DNA of 5,241 bases from Actinomycetota bacterium. Its GTDB lineage: Bacteria; Actinomycetota; Actinomycetes; Streptosporangiales; Streptosporangiaceae. The stretch spans positions 11,167-16,407 of the forward strand of contig PMOU01000137.1 of NCBI GenBank assembly GCA_003161205.1, in the 5' to 3' direction. The translations under genes and the position numbers were made by a program. Below the pieces are notes generated by a model. It had not been told where the DNA came from and did no database searches. It was given only the letters and a program-made list of their open reading frames with translations. Positions 1-4,666 of this stretch are shown here, in pieces; position 1 is the first letter of the stretch, and every line of letters starts with the position of its first letter.

Positions 1-346
1 GTTCGGCCGCGCGGACCTCGGCCAGCTCGGTCGCGCTGGCGTACGGCTGCGCGGCCAGGTACGCCGTCACCGCTGCCTGCTCCCGGTCCCCGGCCGCCTG
101 GGACCGACGCCTTGTGACCAGAAGTTCCCCGCCCGGTCCGATGTTGTGCTGATACAGGCGACCGATCACGCGCGGGTCGACCTGCCCGGCCAGCCCGAGC
201 GCCGCTGCGCCCTTCCCGGCCCACTCCCCGGCCGGTTCTCCTGCCGCGGTGTAGTACGACATGGCCCCGGCGCAGCCGCCGCGGTCCTGACCGGAGGTGA
301 AGTAGGCGACGTCGTGGCCCGCGTGCAGCGTCACAACAGTGGACAC
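1..346 (-). CDS. MobF/TrwC-family conjugative relaxase, N-terminal part (runs off left edge)
   Basis: This is the first 115 residues of a relaxase, the enzyme that nicks one strand at oriT and stays bound to the DNA 5' end through a tyrosine during conjugation. The frame is open from a GTG at 346 to the window edge. An in-frame TAA lies three codons upstream of the GTG (355-353), so the start is well bounded; the only close alternative is GTG at 334. The N-terminus has the pattern of actinobacterial TrwC-like proteins: AGHDVAYFTSG at residues 9-19, then GAMSYYT at 27-33, followed by a GEP..EWAGKGAAALGL block and a VDP..I..LY segment. Tyr15 and the Tyr31-Tyr32 pair are candidates for the N-terminal catalytic tyrosines. 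The His-rich metal site and any C-terminal helicase lie outside the window. The ribosome site is weak (a GGCGG-like run upstream). The gene points away from all others here and belongs to conjugative DNA. Family assignment is from remembered sequence patterns. Confidence 0.85.
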   Translation of the reverse strand, partial: MSTVVTLHAGHDVAYFTSGQDRGGCAGAMSYYTAAGEPAGEWAGKGAAALGLAGQVDPRVIGRLYQHNIGPGGELLVTRRRSQAAGDREQAAVTAYLAAQPYASATELAEVRAAE

Positions 347-664
347 GATCCGTTACCGCCTGCGCCCGTTTTCCGCGTTCATCGTTCGTGATGCCTGTGC
401 CCGATTCGTTTTCAGCATGCACGGACGGTAAGGCGGGATCACGCACAATTTGCGGATTACCTCACCGTCGCTGACCGGCGAGCGCTGCGGCGGTTCGCAT
501 CTCGGAGGGGAGAAACCCAGCGCAGCCGACTGCACGCCGCGCTTACGGCCCGGACGGGACGGGAGGATGCAGCCGGGCCGCCCCCGCCGCCGGGACATGC
601 CGCGTCCGGACGACCATCCACGCTGGAGCGCGGCCCCGGGCCATGTCCTTCCGCCGCCACGATC
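347..664. other. Non-coding/degenerate stretch: relaxase upstream region plus probable eroded 5' end of the IS
   Basis: No convincing intact gene is seen here. Positions 360-450 are richer in A/T than the surroundings and contain a small hairpin (CATC at 379-382 paired with GATG at 389-392) and a 6-bp inverted repeat (TTACCG 353-358, CGGTAA 426-431). This is where the relaxase promoter would lie, and possibly oriT. The transposase frame is open back to a TGA near 390 but has no ATG, GTG or TTG start before 665. Around 590-700, fragments that resemble the N-terminal domain of ISKra4 transposases appear in two different frames: GHAASGR in the frame of the 665 gene, and SFRRHDRGLARQ (from about 646) in another. 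That suggests decay by small indels. Confidence 0.45.
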
Positions 665-1790
665 GTGGCCTTGCTCGCCAGCGTGCCCCGGCCGGCCCCA
701 GGGGCGGCGCAAGGACCGTCATCCGGCAGCACGATGTCGCGCGGGCTGGCGAAGATGACCGCCCGGGCCGCCGCGGCCGAGCCGTTCGCCAAGGGCAGCG
801 GGCTGCTCGCGGACCTTGCCGGGGTGACGGTCTCCGCCCGGCGGATCGAGCGGCACGCCGAGGCTGACGGGACGGCGGCTGCCGCCGCGATCGCGGAGCG
901 GGCCGCGGCGATCCGCGATCGCAAGGTCATCCCGATGCCGCCCGCTGGCCTGCCGGACAAGATGTATATAGCCATCGACGGCACCGGCGTGCCGGTAGTG
1001 CGCGCCGAGACCGAGGGCCGGGCCGGGAAAGGCGAGGACGGCAAGGCCCGGACCCGCGAGGCGAAGCTGGCCTGCGTGTTCACCCAGGCCAAGGTGGATC
1101 AGGACGGGTATCCCGTCCGCGACCCGGGCTCCTCGTCCTACCTGGGCACGTTCGCGCCGGCCGCCGGGTTCGGGGTCCTGATGGCCGCCGAGGCCCGCCG
1201 CCGCGGTGCCGGCCACGTCCGGCAGCTGACCATCCTGGGCGACGGCGCGGTGTGGATCTGGAACCTGGCCAGCGAGCACTTCCCCGAAGCCACCCAGATC
1301 GTGGACCTCTACCACGCTCGTGAGCACCTGCACGACCTCGGCAAGTCCCTGGCCTTCATGCTCGGCGACACCGCCAGCGGATGGCTCGCCGAGCGCAGTG
1401 CCGAGCTCGACGCCGGCGACATCGCCGCGCTCGCAGCCGCCGCCCGCGTCTTCCCCCTGACCGGGGTCAAAGCCGCCGAACGGGACAAGGCCCTGGCATA
1501 CTTCGAGACCAACGCACCCCGGATGCGCTACAAGCACTTCCGCTCCCATGGCCTGTTCGTCGGCTCCGGCGTGGTCGAAGCAGGCTGCAAAGCGGTCATC
1601 GGGCAGCGCCTGAAACTGTCAGGCATGCATTGGACCTGCGACGGCGCGGCCGGCATCCTCACCTTGCGCTGCCAGCAAGCCAGCGGACGCTGGGAAGAGA
1701 TCTGGCACCAGCCGAACAACCAGACACACCGTGCTGACCTCGGGTCCCGGGCAAGTTGATCTTGCTACCTACAAAATTGACGCGCACCCC
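393..1790 (+). mobile_element. ISKra4-family insertion sequence, ends unresolved, probably degenerate
   Basis: The element is inferred from the transposase at 665-1759. Bounds are approximate: the left limit is where the transposase frame becomes open, and the right limit is the stretch ACAAAATTGACGCGCACCCC at 1771-1790, which looks like an IS terminus. I could not find a convincing left inverted repeat matching it. The best partial match is CAATTT at 446-451 within GATCACGCACAATTT, too short to rely on. No target-site duplication could be recognised. With the eroded transposase N-terminus this suggests an inactive copy. Confidence 0.45.
665..1759 (+). CDS. ISKra4-family transposase, probably N-terminally truncated
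   Basis: This is a DDE transposase of the ISKra4 family, which cuts and moves its own insertion sequence. The catalytic core is well preserved. The first Asp is D105 in AIDGTGVPV, the second is D193 in LTILGDGAVWIWN, and the Glu is E305 in GSGVVEAGCK. Family blocks such as VDLYHAREHLHDL, GLFVGSGVVEAGCK, IGQRLKLSGMHWT and RCQQASGRWEEIW are intact. The family-like sequence begins at about residue 22 (STMSRGLAKM). The preceding residues are low-complexity Pro/Ala/Ser, and the N-terminal domain of over 100 residues seen in relatives is missing or scrambled upstream. The start given is the first in-frame GTG; ATG at 734 is an alternative, and neither has a clear ribosome site. Rare codons (TAT ATA, residues 101-102) fit foreign DNA. 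The C-terminus is close to the normal family end. Identity is secure; activity is doubtful. Confidence 0.85.
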   Translation: MALLASVPRPAPGAAQGPSSGSTMSRGLAKMTARAAAAEPFAKGSGLLADLAGVTVSARRIERHAEADGTAAAAAIAERAAAIRDRKVIPMPPAGLPDKMYIAIDGTGVPVVRAETEGRAGKGEDGKARTREAKLACVFTQAKVDQDGYPVRDPGSSSYLGTFAPAAGFGVLMAAEARRRGAGHVRQLTILGDGAVWIWNLASEHFPEATQIVDLYHAREHLHDLGKSLAFMLGDTASGWLAERSAELDAGDIAALAAAARVFPLTGVKAAERDKALAYFETNAPRMRYKHFRSHGLFVGSGVVEAGCKAVIGQRLKLSGMHWTCDGAAGILTLRCQQASGRWEEIWHQPNNQTHRADLGSRAS

Positions 1791-1862
1791 CCACACCAGG
1801 CCGGGCACCAAAATGACAGACCCAAACGTGAAAATGGTCCCCACTGAAACGTGAGGACCTCC
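1771..1862. repeat. IS-terminus-like patch with short direct repeats
   Basis: Between the transposase and the tRNA fragment lies non-coding DNA with repeated short words. AAACGTGA occurs at 1824-1831 and 1847-1854 (23-bp period). AAAATTGAC (1773-1781), AAAATGAC (1810-1817) and GAAAATGG (1830-1837) are variants of one motif. Read on the minus strand this gives a series of TCACGTTT and TCATTTT blocks, resembling the multiple terminal repeats at the ends of IS21-like elements. No IS21 istA/istB gene is present here. It may be a leftover terminus of a second element or part of the ISKra4 right end. Confidence 0.4.
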
Positions 1863-1907
1863 TGGAGCCGCCTATCGGAATCGAACCGATGACCTACGCA
1901 TTACGAG
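1863..1907 (-). other. 3' half of tRNA-Thr(CGU): probable integration attachment site (att)
   Basis: On the minus strand this reads as a tRNA 3' half. The anticodon loop CTCGTAA is at 1907-1901 (anticodon CGT) and the 3' anticodon strand TGCGT at 1900-1896. The variable loop AGGTC is at 1895-1891, followed by a perfect T-arm at 1890-1874 (ATCGG stem, TTCGAAT loop, CCGAT stem). The acceptor strand AGGCGGC (1873-1867), discriminator T (1866) and CCA (1865-1863) complete it. The bases upstream on that strand (1912-1908, TGCCT) do not pair with TGCGT, and no acceptor partner GCCGCCT or normal D-arm follows, so the gene is cut at the anticodon loop. Integrases of the tyrosine-recombinase type use exactly this tRNA segment as att core, leaving such a half at one end of the element. 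The 5' side of the fragment should face the element, placing it at positions above 1907. Confidence 0.8.
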
Positions 1908-2000
1908 AGGCACGCTCCCGAGCCGCACGCGCTCTAGCTGCACCGATAGCACGGGTAATGGCACCGGTGGCACTCGCCGCGCTGGGATTATCTGGTGACC

Positions 2001-2027
2001 CGGTCCACGAATCGGTCCACGGTCCAC
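2001..2027. repeat. Three copies of CGGTCCAC
   Basis: Exact 8-bp copies start at 2001, 2013 and 2020, the last two overlapping by one base. The position, about 95-120 bp from the tRNA-derived att core, would suit arm-type integrase or excisionase binding sites or a repressor operator. This is inference from spacing only. Confidence 0.4.
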
Positions 2028-2036
2028 GCCCCGGGA

Positions 2037-2068
2037 GATCGTGGGCAGAACGCGCCGGGCTCACGATC
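2037..2068. other. Stem-loop, 10-bp arms with one mismatch
   Basis: GATCGTGGGC (2037-2046) pairs with GCTCACGATC (2059-2068), with a single G/T mismatch and a 12-base loop. It has no following T-run, so it is a poor match to an intrinsic terminator of the classical kind. It lies about 55 bp upstream of the 2124 start and could act in the 5' leader of that gene or as a protein-binding dyad. Confidence 0.4.
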
Positions 2069-2106
2069 CGTTGCGCTGCCCGGAGGGAACAAGGCGGTCT
2101 TAGTAT

Positions 2107-2118
2107 TCTCCTAGGAGA
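2107..2118. promoter_or_regulatory. 12-bp perfect palindrome covering the ribosome-binding site
   Basis: TCTCCTAGGAGA is self-complementary. Its right half contains the AGGAG (2113-2117) that serves as Shine-Dalgarno for the GTG at 2124. It could mask the ribosome site by pairing or be an operator. A TATTCT at 2104-2109 resembles a -10 box, but no convincing -35 box is found at the right distance. Confidence 0.35.
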
Positions 2119-2123
2119 CGGGA

Positions 2124-2429
2124 GTGGCGATGAGCGCCGAGACTGGTACAGCAGTCGGCGAGACCGGCGAGAGCGGATGCTGGTGCTGCGGCCGGGTTAC
2201 CGCTGAAGGCGCCCTGGTGCGGCTGGGAAATCATCCTGAGGTGGGTGTCTGCGTCAGCTGCGTCCGGTTCCTGGGGCGCCGGGCCAGGGACTACCAGGCG
2301 TCGGCGGTGCGCAGGCGGCTGCGTGGCGCGGCGGAGTCGGTTCGCGGTGAGGTCATGTCCCGGGGACTGCATGAGCGTCCTGTCGTCGGACCGGCGTTGC
2401 GGTGGCTCAACCGGCACGTGCCCTGGTAG
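2124..2429 (+). CDS. Small conserved CxxC/CxxC (zinc-ribbon-like) protein, function unknown
   Basis: This is a 101-residue soluble protein of unknown function, resembling small conserved hypothetical proteins of actinomycetes. Residues 1-17 are a variable Glu/Gly/Thr-rich lead. A CWCC pair (C19, with C22 as the second ligand) and a CVSC pair (C43 and C46) are separated by a conserved-looking stretch containing RLGNHPEV (33-40). Two CxxC knuckles about 20 residues apart form a likely zinc ribbon. The rest is Arg-rich and ends in PVVGPALRWLNRHVPW, with no signal peptide or membrane segment. Two starts are possible. GTG 2124 has AGGAG six bases upstream, and ATG 2130 has GGGAG five bases upstream; the protein differs by two residues. 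It leads the four-gene same-strand set, 135 bp before the acetyltransferase. It might bind nucleic acid or a metal, but its role cannot be assigned. Confidence 0.8.
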   Translation: MAMSAETGTAVGETGESGCWCCGRVTAEGALVRLGNHPEVGVCVSCVRFLGRRARDYQASAVRRRLRGAAESVRGEVMSRGLHERPVVGPALRWLNRHVPW

Positions 2430-2564
2430 CGGCACTGAGCCGTCCTGGTCAGCGTCGGCGGCATTCCGGCGGCTGTTCGGGGTCTTGGTAGCATTCCGGG
2501 TGTACCGCACTGGTAGCGGCCTTCGTCATTTCGCGTTGCTCGTTCGTGTCATGGAGGCCTGCTG
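2430..2564. other. Spacer with short duplicated words
   Basis: This 135-bp gap holds no gene. CTGGTAGCGGC occurs at 2423-2433 and 2510-2520, and GCATTCCGG at 2461-2469 and 2491-2499. A GGCTCA/TGAGCC inverted repeat (2404-2409 and 2436-2441) brackets the stop of the preceding gene, with a GGCACGTGCC palindrome inside, but no T-run follows. A separate promoter for the downstream operon could sit here; I see no clear -35/-10 pair. Confidence 0.3.
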
Positions 2565-3563
2565 ATGTCACCTATCGAGGTGCGCCCGTTCCGCCGCGGC
2601 GACCGGGACCAGCTCACTCAGCTCGTGAATTCCCATGCCGCCGCGGTGGTGCCCGGGATGGGCGCGTCGGTCAGCACGGTGCTGTCCGCGCTTGAACGGC
2701 AGCCGGGCGAGTTCATCGAAGATCCGTGGGTGAGCGAGCGGGTAACCCTGGTAGCTTCCCAGCAGGACCGGATCGGCGCGGCCGCCCACCTGCTCCGGTA
2801 TTTCCCCGATGAGCGGGCCGGGACGTCAGCGCGGGACGCCGGCGAGATCCGCTGGCTGTTGTTCTGGCCCGAGGCGCCGACCGGGAATCCCTGCTGGCCG
2901 GACGCGGCGGAAGCGGCCGGGGCACTGATGGGCGCGTGCATCCGCCAGCTGGAGGACTGGGGGGTGACGCGCCAGCAGGCGGGTGGCGAGCTGCCCGTGC
3001 GCGGCGTGTACGGGGTGCCGGAGCAGTGGCCGCATATCCGCGCGCTCTACCAGCGGGCCGGGTTCACTCATACCGGGCACACGGAGATCGTCTACCTGGC
3101 CAGGGTCGACGACCTGCCCCGCCAGGCCGCAGTTCCCGTCGACGGGCTGGCGGTGCGCCGGACCGCCGGGACGAACGGCACCCGCCTGTCGGCCGTCCTC
3201 GGCGACGAGGTGATCGGCTACACCGAGGTCGACACCTTCGAGACGGGAGAACGGCTGCCCCGGCACGGCGGGTGGGCCGACGTCGGCAACCTGCGGGTCA
3301 ACGAGCCGTACCGGCGGCGTGGCGTCGCGTCCTGGCTGCTCGGGCAGGCCGCTGACTGGCTGCGGCTGGCAGATATCGGCCGGCTCCTGGACTACGCCTG
3401 GCTCGACGGCACCGACCCGGGCGGGCTGGACTACGCGGACTACCGCGCGTTCCTTCCCGCAGCCGGATTTCAGGAACTCACCCGCACCAGGCGAGGATGG
3501 ACCCGTGACACGGCAAGAAGCCTGAGCAGCCAGCCCGGCCCGGCCGGCTCACCAGGCAGGTAA
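2565..3563 (+). CDS. GNAT-family N-acetyltransferase, two tandem GNAT domains
   Basis: This 332-residue cytoplasmic protein should transfer an acetyl group from acetyl-CoA to an amine; the substrate is unknown. Domain 1 (about residues 4-180) begins with IEVRPFRRGD and closes with the GNAT motif HIRALYQRAGF (157-167), but it lacks a clear acetyl-CoA loop and looks like a degenerate, structural copy. Domain 2 (about 190-320) has a strand VGNLRVNEPYRRRGVASWLL. Its R250-R251-R252-G253-V254-A255 is the pyrophosphate-binding loop, so this half is the likely catalytic one. It ends with a typical FLPAAGFQEL segment. ATG 2565 has GGAGG seven bases upstream. The last 20 residues are a disordered Ser/Pro/Gly tail. 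The stop TAA (3561-3563) overlaps the AAGGAGG ribosome site of the next gene, so the two are almost certainly co-transcribed. It might modify a metabolite, antibiotic or protein; the context does not decide. Confidence 0.88.
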   Translation: MSPIEVRPFRRGDRDQLTQLVNSHAAAVVPGMGASVSTVLSALERQPGEFIEDPWVSERVTLVASQQDRIGAAAHLLRYFPDERAGTSARDAGEIRWLLFWPEAPTGNPCWPDAAEAAGALMGACIRQLEDWGVTRQQAGGELPVRGVYGVPEQWPHIRALYQRAGFTHTGHTEIVYLARVDDLPRQAAVPVDGLAVRRTAGTNGTRLSAVLGDEVIGYTEVDTFETGERLPRHGGWADVGNLRVNEPYRRRGVASWLLGQAADWLRLADIGRLLDYAWLDGTDPGGLDYADYRAFLPAAGFQELTRTRRGWTRDTARSLSSQPGPAGSPGR

Positions 3564-3568
3564 GGAGG
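3562..3568 (+). promoter_or_regulatory. Ribosome-binding site overlapping the upstream stop codon
   Basis: AAGGAGG begins within the TAA stop of the acetyltransferase gene and lies five bases before ATG 3574 but only two before GTG 3571. That decides the start of the MerB-family gene in favour of the ATG and shows tight coupling of the two genes. Confidence 0.7.
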
Positions 3569-3573
3569 CGGTG

Positions 3574-4665
3574 ATGGACCTGAGGGTACTGGCCGTGCCG
3601 GACTGCCCGAACGTGGTGCTGCTGGAGGAGCGCCTCGCGCAGGTACTCCAAGGCCGCCGCGACGTGACCGTCAGCCGCCAGGTGATCGCTGACCAGGACG
3701 AAGCGGCCCGCCAGGGAATGCACGGCTCGCCGACGATCCTGGTTGACGGGAAAGACCCGTTCGCCGAGCCGGGCCAGCCAGCCAGCGTGTCGTGCCGCCT
3801 GTACCGGGACGGCAGCGGCCAGGTCGATGGCACGCCCTCGGTCAGCCAGCTCCGTCAGGCCCTCGGCGAGACAGCACCCTTTGCGGGCGATGCGGGCACC
3901 CAGGACTGGCTGGACGAGCTCGGACGCGGCGGCCGGGGACGGGTAGCGCCTGCCGAGCGCGGCCTGCGGGCGGTTCATCAGGCGGTGCTGCGCTGCTTCG
4001 CGGTAACCGGCCGCGCTCCGGAGCAACGTGTACTCGACGAGGCCGCCGCGCCCTTTGACGCCCGGCAGGTCGTTGCGGAGCTGGCCGAAGCTGACTTCCT
4101 CTGCCTCGGCCAGGCCGGGCGGATCAGTGCCGCGTACCCGTTCTCCGCCACCGCTACGCCGCACACGGTCCTGATCACCGGCGGGGCCAGCGCCGTCGCG
4201 ATGTGCGCCATCGATGCCCTGGGCATGGCGGAGATGCTGCACGCGAGCGTGCTGATCAGCTCCGCCGACCCCTCGAACGGCGAGCCGGTCACCGTCACCC
4301 TCGACGGACGTGACGCCGTGTGGGATCCGGCGACGACCGTCGTGTTCGCCGGCCGGACGGCGGACCGGTGCGCGGGACCGTCCGCTGAGATCTGCTGCGA
4401 GCATGTGAACTTCTTCACCAGCCACGCGGCCGCCGAGGCCTGGGCCAGCGCGCATCCCGAGATCACAGGCGGGCTCTTGAGCCAGGCCCGCGCCCTCGCA
4501 CTCGGGGAACAGATATTCGGGCAGCTCCTCCGCTTAACCAGGTCAGGACGGCAAGCGACGGCGGGACGCCTGCGGATAGCTCCGGTTCCTGAGGCCATGA
4601 TTTCGCAGCGGCTCCGCCACCGTGTGCTTAACATGCGGCGGCTGCCGGGACTGTCCGGCGGCTAG
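3574..4665 (+). CDS. Alkylmercury lyase (MerB)-family protein with N-terminal thioredoxin-like domain
   Basis: MerB enzymes split the carbon-mercury bond of organomercurials, releasing Hg(II) and a hydrocarbon. This 363-residue protein has two parts. Residues 1-95 are thioredoxin-like: VLAVPDCPNV with a single C11 (CPNV, not CxxC), the cis-Pro loop HGSPTILVDG (50-59), and SCRLY with C74. Residues about 126-320 are MerB: a winged-helix-like lead, then MCAID (210-214), whose C211 and D214 match catalytic Cys96 and Asp99 of E. coli plasmid R831b MerB. CCEHVNFF follows (274-281), whose C274 matches Cys159. All three catalytic residues are therefore present. ATG 3574 is preferred over GTG 3571 because AAGGAGG (3562-3568) lies five bases before it. 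The tail of about 45 residues after the normal MerB end is basic, with TTA (4534-4536) and ATA codons, and may be an added extension. The gene follows the acetyltransferase by 10 bp. Family recognition is firm; mercury as the true substrate is inferred. Confidence 0.88.
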   Translation: MDLRVLAVPDCPNVVLLEERLAQVLQGRRDVTVSRQVIADQDEAARQGMHGSPTILVDGKDPFAEPGQPASVSCRLYRDGSGQVDGTPSVSQLRQALGETAPFAGDAGTQDWLDELGRGGRGRVAPAERGLRAVHQAVLRCFAVTGRAPEQRVLDEAAAPFDARQVVAELAEADFLCLGQAGRISAAYPFSATATPHTVLITGGASAVAMCAIDALGMAEMLHASVLISSADPSNGEPVTVTLDGRDAVWDPATTVVFAGRTADRCAGPSAEICCEHVNFFTSHAAAEAWASAHPEITGGLLSQARALALGEQIFGQLLRLTRSGRQATAGRLRIAPVPEAMISQRLRHRVLNMRRLPGLSGG

Positions 4666-4666
4666 G

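Larger units (their letters stand above)
1908..2123. other. Non-coding element-end region with CGGTCCAC repeats
   Basis: This stretch between the tRNA fragment and the first cargo gene shows no recognisable protein on either strand. It carries three copies of CGGTCCAC (2001-2008, 2013-2020, 2020-2027), a long stem-loop at 2037-2068, and the upstream region of the 2124 gene. Repeats next to an att core are where arm-type integrase sites are often found, but nothing here proves that role. An open frame starting at an ATG at 1889 exists on the plus strand; it begins inside the tRNA fragment and is not credible as a gene. Confidence 0.4.

Noticed and set aside
146..391. 81-residue plus-strand open frame at the left end
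   Set aside because: It lies antisense to the relaxase N-terminus, which carries strong family motifs; the frame itself is unrecognisable.
719..1549. Long open frame on the minus strand opposite the transposase
   Set aside because: It is a shadow of the transposase gene caused by high GC; its composition is Gly/Ala/Arg low complexity and it has no recognisable motifs.
1863..1940. Complete tRNA gene on the minus strand
   Set aside because: The bases beyond the anticodon loop do not pair with the 3' anticodon strand, and neither a D-arm of normal size nor the GCCGCCT acceptor strand is present; only GCTC at 1914-1917 matches a D-stem by position.
1914..2100. C-terminal end of an integrase gene on the minus strand next to the att fragment
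   Set aside because: A short minus-strand frame ends at a TAA near 1990, but no tyrosine-recombinase motif (R, HxxR or Y box) is visible.
1889..2206. 105-residue open frame starting at ATG 1889 on the plus strand
   Set aside because: It starts inside the tRNA 3' half, has no ribosome site, resembles no protein I know, and overlaps the start of the better-supported 2124 gene.
2404..2441. Intrinsic terminator after the small zinc-ribbon-like gene
   Set aside because: A GGCTCA/TGAGCC inverted repeat and an inner palindrome exist, but the spacing is long, the arms short, and no T-run follows.
2430..2564. MerR-type operator or CRISPR-like repeat array in the gap before the acetyltransferase gene
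   Set aside because: The duplicated words are only 9-11 bp with irregular spacing and there is no 19-bp-spaced -35/-10 dyad.
3478..4455. Long minus-strand open frame opposite the MerB-family gene
   Set aside because: The plus strand encodes clear thioredoxin and MerB motifs across the same bases; the reverse frame has none.
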